This document shows, one piece after another, positions 43,306 through 52,900 of a stretch of 64,000 bases of DNA. Under the pieces are notes generated by a model that had not been told where the DNA came from, ran no database searches, and worked only from the letters and a program-made list of their open reading frames with translations. This DNA comes from Candidatus Hydrogenedentota bacterium. GTDB lineage: Bacteria > Hydrogenedentota > Hydrogenedentia > Hydrogenedentales > SLHB01. Each line of letters begins with the position of its first letter. Position 1 is the stretch's first letter. The stretch is from positions 1-64,000 of the forward strand of contig JAIBAQ010000012.1 of assembly GCA_019695095.1 (NCBI GenBank), written 5' to 3'. Both the position numbers and the translations under genes were made by a program.

Positions 43306-43634
43306 GCACTAGCTCTTCATGGCAAGCGGCACACATTCAATTTGTAAGCAAGTCATATACCGCTTCAGCATGATAATGTTAAATCTATATTTTCCAGGAC
43401 CTTAACTTAGCTTTCAGAGATGTCATGGCCTGAGTAAAATGCGATAAACATGAAAAAATATATCAAACTTGACAAATCCTTGAACGCGACTTGTCCACGC
43501 GAACTTGACTAATGCTAAAATTGCGGTTGTCTGTTACATTACTATGTCGGGCGCTGTTCCTGTATGGGCGTCAGTGTCTCACGTGCGTCCCGCTGTTCAC
43601 CACGATAGGGCCTTACCAGAGCAGGCCGAGAAGG

Positions 43635-44503
43635 ATGGGGAAAGTGGTCACCTCTGCGGGAATACTCTGGCTCATTGTTTGCCTATTCGCTAGTCAGATA
43701 CCGAGTGCACGACTAGATAACAAAGTGACAGATTGTGGCCAATCTGTCCTTTGCGTTGAGATTGAGGGCCTTCTGGACGGTAATCCTGCGGAAATACCCT
43801 TCGCGAGAACGGTTGACGGTACCGTAGTTCCTCCTTTCGGCGGCTCACTGGAGAATCTGGACGGAACCCCATTTTCGTGGTCAAAAGGATACCTTCTTGA
43901 CCACCTCGTCACTTGGCCGGAGTTTCCCAGTGCGCCGGACGATAAACTGCCTCTGGCTGATGGGAAATGGACGGGAGGCCCGTATAGGAACTCTTCCGGA
44001 AAGCGTTGCATCGAACGAATCAATGCCTGGTATCGGGAGGGCACCGGTGCCGGGTTTAAACAGGACGTCTTTCGCAGTTTCGATAACGGGCATTCCAGTG
44101 TCCTGCCGGGTGCCTATCCTTCGCTACGGATTGAGACTCCTGTTGCCCAGCTCAGTCCGGTGTGGGAAAACGTCTTCAGGCCTAGAGTGACGACGGGCGT
44201 ACAGTCTTGCGGAAGCGCTGGACGCTTGACCTGCGATTCAGCTGGACGGATTGCGGGCGTCCTATAGCCTCATACTGTGCGTTGGTATTGCGCGGGGAAG
44301 CCGAAATCGAGCCGCTGAATGCGGAAAAGTCCATCCTGAGAGTCCGGATTCCATGGCAACAGATGAAAGAACATCCCAGCGTGCGCACTGACGTACTGCT
44401 TCTTGTTCATGACGGCGATTATTACTCAGCCCCCGCCTATGTGTCTGTGCACCATGTGTATGCACTCGACGGGGCAGCGCAGGGAGTCAAAAAGGCACCC
44501 TGA
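43635..44503 (+). pseudogene. Frameshifted secreted protein, unknown function
   Basis: An exported protein split over two frames. The first (to 44267) starts MGKVVTSAGILWLIVCLFA, a Sec signal; a GTG at 43644 with AAGGA eight bases upstream is another possible start. It then reads LPLADGKWTGGPYRNSS and DVFRSFDNGHSSVLPGAYPSLR. Past 44190 the frame goes into ALS-poor text and stops. The other frame, open from 44186 to 44503, continues sensibly (LRKRWTLDLRFSWTDCGRPI...). A one-base shift near 44186-44206 joins them. A sequencing error would give the same picture. No domain is recognised. Confidence 0.5.
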
Positions 44504-44968
44504 CCCACTACGTGAGGCATCGGAGGACTACCATTCCCCGTCTGCTCGTGGCTTGAGGACCGATATCGGGCAACGACGAGTAGTGCCCGTGCCTCGCTTG
44601 AGTTCCACATTCGCTCGGCAATTGCCCCACGGGTTTCCCGCGCGAAGTTGACCTACCGCCGAGGCCATCCCCCTCATGCCTGATGGCAATCCAGTTCGTC
44701 TTTGCTGAATCGTTTTTTTTCTGTGCTATCTGTGGTATTTTTTGACAATTATTGAGTTGTGCAACCAATTTTTGGCGGTGACAATTTTTTGTCCTATTGG
44801 GTACTTACTGTCGATTCGCCCGGTTTAATTTCCCCAGCTACCCACGCACATATCAGCTTAACGTATTGAAATTAAATAGTTTAAAAATCCGGGTATGAGA
44901 ATTGTTCGTGAATCCCCTTAGTAAGTGCCGCGTATGCGGCGTCAGCCGCCAGAAGAGGAGTGAGTACT
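44504..44968. other. AT-rich spacer upstream of the metalloprotease
   Basis: 465 bases, clearly AT-richer than the flanks. TTGACA (44742-44747) is the only good -35; no matching -10 at 17-18 bases. Hairpin GCGGC-gtca-GCCGC (44936-44949) precedes the AGAGGAG of the metalloprotease. I see no gene here. Confidence 0.4.
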
Positions 44969-46936
44969 ATGGTAAATACGGCAAAGGCTAGTCTAGCTTG
45001 GCTGCTGGGCGTGCTGGCAGTAACCTTCTTGTGCGTCGCCTCGCACGCACAAGTCAATCCAGGCGAATCTACAGTCCCGGAAACCACTATCACAGGGATA
45101 GTCGAGGTTGTCCAGGAGGACTACCCTCAGAACAGCGAGGGAAAGTTGTACCACGTGCTGACGGACCAGAAGACGGGCAAGCTTTACTGGATCAAGTTCG
45201 AAGGCACCCCGCGACACGGGCTCAAGTCCGGGCAGGTCATCAAGGCGCGAGGGAAGGTGCGCGGGGACGAACTGGTGGTCCTAAGTGGGGACAGCAGTTC
45301 GGTCACCGTACTTCAAGACAGCGCGGCTGTTGCAGGTCAGCGTACCATTGCTGTGATAATCGTTGACTTTCTGGATACTGCGGCTCCGTGTACGCCTCAG
45401 CAGGTAGCCGCCATTCTTTGGCCAGACGCCAGCCAGTCCTACGCGAACAAGAATGTGTCCGGATTATACGAAGAGGCCACTTCGGGCCTGATTGGATTTC
45501 AGTCTGATACCGACGGCAACGGAACCCCCGATGTCTTCGGCCCGTACACGGTCAATGCAATGAGCACCGACGCGTGCAATTATTACGCGTGGGCCTCGGA
45601 CGCAGAGAATCAGGCATCCTACGATGGTGTTCAGCTGGATCTGTATGAGCATTTGCTGTTTGTCATTCCGACCGCCAACACCTGTGGCTGGTCAGGAGTT
45701 GCTAATGTGGGACCGGGTAATCCCGCTCGCGCCTGGGTAGTCGGAATACGGTATCCGGACGCATTTGCACATGAATTGGGTCACAATCTTGGGATGTATC
45801 ACGCCGGCACGGATACCAACAACGACGGCGTCACAGATAACGCATATGGAGACTTGTCCGACATCATGGGGTACTGCGGCGTCGGCTATCGCCATCCTGA
45901 CGCGCCCCACAAAGAGCAGTTGGGCTTCTTTACCGGCTATTCTGAGCGCGTGAAGGTCGTGCAGGCAGGGGGAACGTATACGATTGCGCCCTTGGCGCTG
46001 AATCCGTGGGAGACAAACCTGCCTCAGGTTCTCAAGATCTACAAGCCCAATACCGGGGAGTATTACTACCTGTCGTATCGAACCCTGCTGGGATACGACA
46101 GCGCATTAAACTCCGGCTATGCCAATCAACTCAACATCCACCGCTATGCAGGCGCACAGACGTCTTTTGTCAAGGCATTGGCGGACGGAGGGATATTCCA
46201 AGACACTGCAAACGGCATTAAAGTCACCCAATTGAGCCACAATGTCGATCCTGTCTCCGGATTCGTCAGTGTCCAAGTCGATTTCGGTGCCGTAGTTCGC
46301 GCTCCGAGCGTGTCAATATCGCCATCGAACCAGGTCGCATCGCAGCCCTCAAACGCGCTTCAATTCACCGTCTCGGTGACGAATAACGATTCAAACGCGG
46401 GCGCAACCACGTTTGCTTTTGCGGCCAGCCTGCCCGCTGGATGGTCCGCATCGGGTCAACCGGCTCAACTTGCACTGTCGCCGGGGCAAAGCGGCACCCT
46501 CGTTGCTACCGTGACTCCTCCCTCCGGAATCACGGACGGGAAGTATACGCTGAAGCTTGGCGTTTCGGATCCTTCGGGCGTGCATGCGACGGCGCAGGGT
46601 ACGGTTTCCTACACATTGGATTCACAGGCGCCGCTCACCGTCACCGGGCTTCAGGCCAGCCTGAACCGAAAGGGCGTGGCCCTTACTTGGAGCGCGAGCT
46701 CTGACGGAACGGGCACCGGCATTCGCCAATACAGCGTGTTCAGAGGCTCCGGCGGTTCTGCGCTCTCGTATGTGGCGGCAGTGACAACCCTGTCGTTTCA
46801 AGACACCGCGGTCACCGCTGGCAATACATATACCTACGCGATAGCGGCTCAGGATTACGCAGGCAACCTGTCTGTCCTCAGCAATCCCGTGAGCATCGCG
46901 CTGACAAGCAGTAAGTCCAGGCCTTCGCAGAAATAA
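44969..46936 (+). CDS. Secreted M11/M6-type zinc metalloprotease
   Basis: Exported protease of 655 residues; GAGGAG eight bases before the ATG at 44969 fixes the start over a GTG at 44960. Signal peptide ends ASHA (27). Zinc site HELGHNLGMYH at 268-278 with the Met-turn DIMGYC at 298-303 makes it a metzincin of the gametolysin kind. Two aspartate-rich, EF-hand-like loops, SDTDGNGTPD (179-188) and DTNNDGVTD (282-290), flank the zinc site and may bind calcium. About 450-550 looks like a NEW3 beta-sandwich and 560-650 like an FN3 domain. It lacks a PEP-CTERM tail. Its place next to the exosortase genes suggests matrix or surface-protein processing (inference). Confidence 0.85.
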   Translation: MVNTAKASLAWLLGVLAVTFLCVASHAQVNPGESTVPETTITGIVEVVQEDYPQNSEGKLYHVLTDQKTGKLYWIKFEGTPRHGLKSGQVIKARGKVRGDELVVLSGDSSSVTVLQDSAAVAGQRTIAVIIVDFLDTAAPCTPQQVAAILWPDASQSYANKNVSGLYEEATSGLIGFQSDTDGNGTPDVFGPYTVNAMSTDACNYYAWASDAENQASYDGVQLDLYEHLLFVIPTANTCGWSGVANVGPGNPARAWVVGIRYPDAFAHELGHNLGMYHAGTDTNNDGVTDNAYGDLSDIMGYCGVGYRHPDAPHKEQLGFFTGYSERVKVVQAGGTYTIAPLALNPWETNLPQVLKIYKPNTGEYYYLSYRTLLGYDSALNSGYANQLNIHRYAGAQTSFVKALADGGIFQDTANGIKVTQLSHNVDPVSGFVSVQVDFGAVVRAPSVSISPSNQVASQPSNALQFTVSVTNNDSNAGATTFAFAASLPAGWSASGQPAQLALSPGQSGTLVATVTPPSGITDGKYTLKLGVSDPSGVHATAQGTVSYTLDSQAPLTVTGLQASLNRKGVALTWSASSDGTGTGIRQYSVFRGSGGSALSYVAAVTTLSFQDTAVTAGNTYTYAIAAQDYAGNLSVLSNPVSIALTSSKSRPSQK

Positions 46937-46996
46937 AACCAGGTCGAGGGGACTGAGTTTACGGAATGTGAAACTGGCTGGTTGCAGAAATGACAA

Positions 46997-47037
46997 GGCA
47001 TGAGAAAGTGTTGCAACTCACAACGCTTTCTCATGCC
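46997..47037. terminator. Long bidirectional hairpin between convergent genes
   Basis: GGCATGAGAAAGTGTTG (46997-47013) and CAACGCTTTCTCATGCC (47021-47037) pair over 17 positions, one being G-T, around a 7-base loop. It lies between the metalloprotease and the convergent PEP-CTERM gene. No clean T run follows on either strand, so it may stabilise or process 3' ends rather than terminate. Confidence 0.6.
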
Positions 47038-47068
47038 AACCTAATACGCTGTCTCATGCCAACCTAAT
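47023..47068. repeat. 23-bp direct tandem repeat
   Basis: Two adjacent 23-base units, 47023-47045 and 47046-47068, differ at one base (ACGCT T/G TCTCATGCC AACCTAAT). The first unit is most of the right arm of the hairpin at 46997-47037, so either copy can pair with the left arm. Confidence 0.85.
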
Positions 47069-47078
47069 GGTAAGAGAG

Positions 47079-47834
47079 TTAAAGTTTGTTACGGAACCTG
47101 CCCGCAAACAAGCCCAACATGCCAATGCCAACGATCGACCATGTCGCAGGTTCCGGCACGGGGATGCCCGGTTCGTCCGGCGGGAAATTCGGCTCGTCCA
47201 AAGCGGTTCCGTACTGGAACGACCAGTTCGAGAGATTCGCTAAAGAGAACCCCGCATAATCGTCCGCGACGGAAAGGTTAAAGGTCACGGAATTAGAAAT
47301 GGTCGGATTCGACAGAACCGCATTATTCGAGCCGGGTCCGATTCCGTAATCTATCCCGTAGTTCATCCCATCAACAGCGACGGGGCCAGCCAGGTTGACA
47401 CCGTTAAAGTTTGCGGTGCCAAACAAACCAAAGCCCGAACTGCTGATACCCGAGGTAGCTCCATTGGGAGCACCAACGAGACCGTCCCCGTAAGCCCACT
47501 CACCACCCACGTTGCCGCCCCCATCCGGGCCATTGAGTACAGCAGAGCCGGAAGTGAGCACCGCGCTCACAGGTGCGAGCATGTAACCTCCAGAGACGGA
47601 AAAGAAGAGCGCCGTCAGGAGATCGCTGGGTTTCAACGCTACATCGTCCACGTTGGCAAGCACTACGGTCAGCGTACCGTTACCGTCGTAACTGACGACT
47701 GCCTGCGCCTGCAGGAGGCTGCCCGATTCCGGGTTGGTTTCCGATCCGAAAATCGTAATGGAATCAGCGAAAGCAGGCATGGCAAACAGCGCAACCAACA
47801 GCACGCCAAAAGCACAGCCCAAAATCTTCAACAC
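47079..47834 (-). CDS. PEP-CTERM surface protein
   Basis: Exported protein of 251 residues and the only exosortase substrate seen in the window. Sec signal at the N terminus (cleavage after AFA). Gly/Ser/Asn-rich middle, Trp-poor. The last 26 residues carry the sorting signal: VPEPATWS, a hydrophobic helix (IVGIGMLGLFAG), then RFRNKL. Exosortase is expected to cleave at the PEP motif. Start: GTG at 47834 lies eight bases from AGGAGG; the GTG at 47843 would be flush with it. The protein looks like a structural matrix component. Its leader is described separately. Confidence 0.88.
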   Translation of the reverse strand: MLKILGCAFGVLLVALFAMPAFADSITIFGSETNPESGSLLQAQAVVSYDGNGTLTVVLANVDDVALKPSDLLTALFFSVSGGYMLAPVSAVLTSGSAVLNGPDGGGNVGGEWAYGDGLVGAPNGATSGISSSGFGLFGTANFNGVNLAGPVAVDGMNYGIDYGIGPGSNNAVLSNPTISNSVTFNLSVADDYAGFSLANLSNWSFQYGTALDEPNFPPDEPGIPVPEPATWSIVGIGMLGLFAGRFRNKL

Positions 47835-47932
47835 TTTTCTCACCTCCTCTCAGCCCAGTCTTCGGACCATACCCCTAAGGTCCGACCCCAAGTTACAGGA
47901 GGTGGCACAAGACTCCTTGCACGCAGAGTCTT
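47835..47932 (-). promoter_or_regulatory. Leader of the PEP-CTERM gene with Shine-Dalgarno sequestration
   Basis: Transcript runs toward lower coordinates. The Shine-Dalgarno AGGAGGTG (47848-47841) has an exact 8-base complement, CACCTCCT (47904-47897), upstream in the same leader. Between them is a 7-bp hairpin, TCGGACC with GGTCCGA (47862-47868 and 47879-47885, 10-base loop). Farther upstream AAGACTC with GAGTCTT (47909-47915 and 47926-47932) forms another 7-bp stem. The AGTCTT part of that stem is also complementary to AAGACT at 47862-47857, so alternative pairings exist. This would suit translational control by a switching or temperature-sensitive leader; no ligand is suggested. Confidence 0.5.
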
Positions 47933-48451
47933 TAAGCAAGAATAGTGCCATTTGGAGTGATATAGTATTTAATTTACAATGTCGGCGAGGTCAAACGGCG
48001 GTGCGGTAAGGCCCAAACATGAGTACCGGCAAACTAAGTCTAGTATCAGGAGGCTGTTGGGCGTTGATGAAGGCCAATTAGAAGCTTGGGCCCAAACCTT
48101 AAAGTAAGAATAATGACAGTCTGCCGAGTGGCGGTGCCGGGAATGAATTCCGTGACTGCTGGACAATGAGTATTCATCCTAGACATTTCTTTACTGCACT
48201 TGTTGACAAATTGTCATTCATTGATTGACCTGCAAATGCGCTATTCCCGCAGTCGTTGGGAAGCGCAGAAGTCATGTGAGCCGTTGAAATTAAATATCAC
48301 TATGCATTGTGCTTTCTGGTTTCTTTGCTTAGCCTTTGCACGACAGGCGGTAGTTCCTGGGCGTTGGAAGGTATGCGGTCGGGCCTACAGGCCGACCAAG
48401 CCAGTTGGCATGTCACGCAGTGCATCCACGTGAGGAGACAACCGAGTACGG
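47933..48451. other. Spacer between the PEP-CTERM gene and epsI-like gene
   Basis: About 520 bases with no credible gene. TGACAA-a-TTGTCA at 48204-48216 is a perfect 13-base palindrome with a TTGACA overlapping it, a possible regulator site. The stretch near 47950-47980 is AT-rich and may hold the promoter of the PEP-CTERM gene, but no pair of boxes stands out. Confidence 0.4.
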
Positions 48452-49078
48452 CTACGGGATTCTATCCTGCAGAATCGGCGCCAGGCTGGAAGCAAAGTCG
48501 TTGAGCATTCGAAATGCTTTCTGCTCGCCCGAACTGTCGACGGGGATGCTCAATCGGATCAACATAGAACTAGGATTACGAAGCAAAAGTTTGTCGCGCA
48601 CCCAACAAAGCGAATTCACAAAATAGCTTCCCGTGAAGTCATTGCCCGTTTTGAACCAGTAGAGCACCGCCTGGCGCGACTTGCCTCTCTGCAGCGTGAG
48701 CCCTTGTCCCACAAAGTATACCCCCACCGGAATCGGCGCTTTGTCTTGCGTCTCCCAACCCTGACCCGTGAAGCAGACTTCAGGGAAATGGAGGCTGCGA
48801 CGAGTCGTTCCCGCACAGACGATGGTCATCAGAATGGTTCCGCCGCTACGCGACGAATAGCTGCGCATGAGAATCGCGTTTGATTCTAACTGTTGCCTTA
48901 TGGATTCGGACACAGGTATGTCAGGGCCGGCCTGGTGGAATTCCAGAATCTCGGATGGCAGATTAAACAAGTCCGACGGAGAGCTGTTCGCCGCGGTATT
49001 GGCCTCAGCCCCTCTGATAGTCAGATGCAGTATTGCAGTAGCCAACAGCATAATGAATGTGATGAGGTACCGTTTCAT
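48452..49078 (-). CDS. EpsI-type exosortase-associated protein (DUF3485)
   Basis: 208 residues with one N-terminal membrane helix or signal (YLITFIMLLATAILHLTI). The family block SLHFPEVCFTGQGWE at 95-109 contains a conserved Cys102 and His97. The C-terminal half has VLYWFKTGNDFTGSYFVN and RDKLLL, matching DUF3485. In other bacteria this is encoded beside, or fused to, exosortase, and is needed for polysaccharide export, but its activity is unknown. The ATG overlaps the exosortase stop (ATGA), so the pair is co-translated. Confidence 0.9.
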   Translation of the reverse strand: MKRYLITFIMLLATAILHLTIRGAEANTAANSSPSDLFNLPSEILEFHQAGPDIPVSESIRQQLESNAILMRSYSSRSGGTILMTIVCAGTTRRSLHFPEVCFTGQGWETQDKAPIPVGVYFVGQGLTLQRGKSRQAVLYWFKTGNDFTGSYFVNSLCWVRDKLLLRNPSSMLIRLSIPVDSSGEQKAFRMLNDFASSLAPILQDRIP

Positions 49079-49980
49079 GATGAGGCCTGTGCGGAAGTAT
49101 GCGGCTTGGAGGGGGCGAGGCGATGAAGCAACCGGTCAAATCCAAATAGAAGTAGGAGCGCTACCACGTAAATAAAGAGGCCCGATATGTCATGAACCCA
49201 GCCGCTGGCGACCTCACTTCCCCAGAAACTGGCAACCACGCAAAGAAAGAAGATGCGGAGGACGTTGGAAAAGACGGCAACCGGAACGGACACCAGCAGG
49301 GTCAAGACTCGAGCGCATGGTCGTGTCTGGCTCATATAGCTCATCATGGCGCCGAGCGCCAGGAGCGCAATAAGGGAACGTAGACCTCCGCACACATCGC
49401 CAATCAAGAGCTGATCGTCGCCGAATCGGACATATGATCCATCGCGAATCATAGGAAGCAGGCAAGCGCGCGAAAGGAAAATGGCGCAGTCCATGGCGAG
49501 CATCTTTACCCGGAAGGTAATGCTTGTTGTAAGGAATTCAGGCAGAGGTATCATGAATAGCAGGAATGCTAACGGGAACCACAGGCGACGCAGGTGACCT
49601 GCGCCCAGAAAAATCAATACAAATCCCGCCAGTAGCGGAATAATCGCCGCTTCTCCGAGCATGCGCAACCCAAGGAGATCTCCTCCCAGGACCATAAGGC
49701 ATGCGCAGCCCAGGACGGCGTATCCCCAATTTGACGAACCCCTTGGGATTCGAGCGAGTTCATTTCGCATCCGCCACGTGAAAAACAAGCATATGAATGG
49801 AACAAGAAAGGCGTGCGTATAGTAGGAGTTCTCACGGGAGACATTATCGCGCCAGTTTTCGAAGTAAGGTCGGAGGATGAAAGCCGAGAGAGCTAGAGTC
49901 GCTATCCAAAAGCCAATCCTGAACCATTTTGCGTTTGCGATGGCGTCCCGCAGTCCCCTTTGGGAAACAGCACTGTCCAT
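49075..49980 (-). CDS. Exosortase (XrtA-like)
   Basis: Integral membrane transpeptidase-like protein of 301 residues with about eight helices. The catalytic triad is visible: Cys197 in GDVCGGLRS, Arg242 in FSNVLRI, His263 in WVHDISGLF. It is expected to cleave PEP-CTERM proteins at the membrane and pass them to an acceptor, in the manner of sortase. YTHAFLVPFI is the usual N-terminal block. The start lies 11 bases after the TPR gene stop and the end overlaps epsI-like by four bases, forming a three-gene unit. No typed accessory genes (PrsK, PrsR) are within the window. Confidence 0.93.
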   Translation of the reverse strand: MDSAVSQRGLRDAIANAKWFRIGFWIATLALSAFILRPYFENWRDNVSRENSYYTHAFLVPFICLFFTWRMRNELARIPRGSSNWGYAVLGCACLMVLGGDLLGLRMLGEAAIIPLLAGFVLIFLGAGHLRRLWFPLAFLLFMIPLPEFLTTSITFRVKMLAMDCAIFLSRACLLPMIRDGSYVRFGDDQLLIGDVCGGLRSLIALLALGAMMSYMSQTRPCARVLTLLVSVPVAVFSNVLRIFFLCVVASFWGSEVASGWVHDISGLFIYVVALLLLFGFDRLLHRLAPSKPHTSAQASS

Positions 49981-49991
49981 TAGGTGTTACG

Positions 49992-52900
49992 TTACTCTCC
50001 GAGTCGAGCTGCCATGTTCGCCAATCGGGCCCTGTCGGACGGCGAACTCCCTTCAGCTTCTTCCTTGGCGGAATCATAGTAGGTGCGGGCTAAGTCCAAT
50101 CTGCCGAGTCCGAGATAGGCCTCCGCCATGAGCAGTTTCAGATTGCCGGGGGCAACGCCGCCCGCTTGGCTGAAGCCTTGAAAATCTTCAATGGCCTTGG
50201 CGTAATCCTTAAGGTCGAGTCTGATGGACCCACGCAAGAATAGGAGCATGGGCTTGGGATTGATATCGATTACGCGCTGAACGATGGCGAGCGCCTCCGC
50301 GCGCTGTGCGGGAATGCGCGACAGAATAAATGCCTTTTGCTCCAACACCTCGGTATCTTCGGGCCGCTGCGCCAACAGGCGGTCGCACAGACCGAGCGCC
50401 GCGCCGGGGTTGTTCGTCAGCAATTCCACGACAAGCAGGCCACGTAGTGCCCGCCAGGAGTTGTGTTGTTTCACGAGCGCCTGAGTGTAGGAACTTGATG
50501 CATCCGGAATCCTGACGGAGGTTCCTTCAGACAAATAGAAGTTGCCCAGTTCAATCCACAAATCGGGATCGTCCGGTTGACGAGCCGTGCATTGCTTCAG
50601 GAATTCTTCTGCTTCATTTCGCTTTCCCTGATTCGAAAACGCAGCGGCTAGTGAATGAATTACTGCCAGGTCCTTCTGATTCAGAGCATATATCTCGCGC
50701 AAAAGGCCCTCCGCCGCTGCCCAGTTCCCGCGGTTCATAGATAACAGCGCGCGAAGATAGGAGGCAGACTTGCCGCCTTGCAGAGCTTCCACCCGCTCTA
50801 TGAGTACCTCTGCTTCAGAAAAACGCTTTGCATCAGAGTAGGCCCGAGCAAGATAGCCAACAATTGCGAGGTTATTTGGGAACAAGGTAGTTGACTTTTC
50901 AAGCGTTTGAATGGCATCCAGCAGCCTTCCCGCCTGTAACTGGGCTCGCGCAAGCACAACCCATGCACCCGGGTCTTCGGGCGACGCTTCGCGGGCCTTG
51001 GAAGCAAAGCTGAGCGCCGTTGCGAAATCACCCTTTCGAGAGGCCACTTCACTGGAGATCATATAGGTCTCCGCATCGGGTGCATTCGCTGTCCTCGCCG
51101 CAGCACACAGCTTCTCCGCGCCATCGACATCTGCGGGAACGTGCTGCAAGAGCGCATAGGCCCGCAAGACCTTCGCGTCGGTGCGTTCGGGCTCGATGCC
51201 TTCAGCCTCTGCAGTGAGTCGTTCTGCGGCACTCCTGTGCTGAGGGTCATCCGAAATCAGCAAGGCTCTTGCAATGAGGATTCGGCTATCGTTAAGGCGA
51301 GTCGTCATAGTCGTCACATCGCGATATTTCTCTGCAAGATTCCCGAGAACCGAACTAGCGGCCTCAAAATTGCCCACTCTGAGGTACAAATCAATTTCGT
51401 CCAGTTCAAGTTCGCTGTGATTTGCCGCGGAAGGCTCACTGGCTTGAAGAGTCCGAAGCAGGTCCAGGCCTGCGTCGAGAAACCCGCGGTCCGCGAAGAG
51501 TGACGCCCACGCAAAGGCCCTCTCCGGTGTGATTGCACTCTCCGCAAGCTCAAGCTCGAAGTACTTCTTGGCTTGTTCAACATCTGACTCGCCAAGCGCG
51601 AGTGCCGCCCGCAGAAGGGTCAACTCCGGAGCCGCGACTTTAGCGTCTTCCGCGCGGGAGAGCACGCTTCTCGCACTCTCAGCGTCTCCCTGGTCGAGAA
51701 ACAAAGAAGCGAGTTCCCGATAGCCTCCAGGTGCAGAGGGGGCTTGCTCGATCGCCCGCTCAAAGAGTTGTCTTGCCAGGGCTATTTGCTCATTGCCGGC
51801 CCCTTTGCCTGATTTCTCGCGTGAGAGAGAGAATCCGGTCGATAACAGTGAGCCAAAGTACGGCGCTTCGCTTTCAAGCAAAGAGACTGCGGTCTTGGTG
51901 AGTTCTGATACAGGGTGCTCCGCGAACGTCGCGTCCCAAATCGCAAGTGCGACCTCATCGTTCGGATTGTTGGCGAGATAGATTTCAAGCGTGTTCTTCG
52001 CTCGCTCTCGTTGTCCGCTTTCAAGATAAGCCACGCCCAAATACCGTCGTGCAACCCGAAGTTCAGGAGCTTGCCGCACGACGACCTCCAGTTTAGACAC
52101 CGCGTCTGTAAGCTGCCCCTGCTTCATTAGTCTCCGCGCGTCGAGATACTCCGGCACGATTCGGTTGTCTGGGCATGCGGTCCGAAATGCCTCAACAGTT
52201 TTGTTTGCGTTCTGCAGGAGCCCGGCATCAATCTGCGCCTCAGCCAGCAACACATAATGCTGTGGATTGTCCGCCAGGACATACGGATCCGTTTGGGATA
52301 GAAATGAGATAGCCTCAGCAGCTTGACCACAGGCGAGATAGGTCTTGAAGACGATGACGTACGCGTCCGCTGACTCAGGCGCCTTGCCGATGGCTCTTAG
52401 TGCAAATGACCGTGCCTTATCCCACTGCTTGCTGGAAGCGTAGACCTTTGCCGCCACCAAAAGGGCATCTGCGGAATCAGCACCCGCAGTCAGGGCTGAC
52501 TCGATCTCCTGCACGGCCCTGCTGGAATCGTTCGCTTCCAACAAGAAGCGGGCGCGCTCCACCCCAATACGCTTTTTGTCGGAGGCTTCTGCCTGGGCCT
52601 TTTCCAGAACCTGCCACCCCTGTTCTTCCAAACCCTTCTTCAGGAGGAGTATGGCCAAGTTTCCGTAGACTACTGGCTCGGCGCTGCCAGATTGGATCAT
52701 CTCTTGATAAGCAGTCTTTGCCTGGTCTGTTCGCCCAAGGTTGTCACATGCCAGCGCTTTGGCAAGGGTCAGCGTGGCGTCATTTGGATTCACCCGAAGA
52801 AGCAGGTCAACTGCGAAATCGAGGTCCCGCCACAGTCCGTGTCGAAGGTAGAAATCGATTACCTGCTGGGTCAGGGCACGGTCTGACGGGGTTGCAAGGG

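Noticed and set aside
47903-47922. TGGCAC then TTGCAC, like a sigma-54 promoter expected near PEP-CTERM genes
   Set aside because: The spacer is eight bases instead of about five, and it points away from the PEP-CTERM gene.
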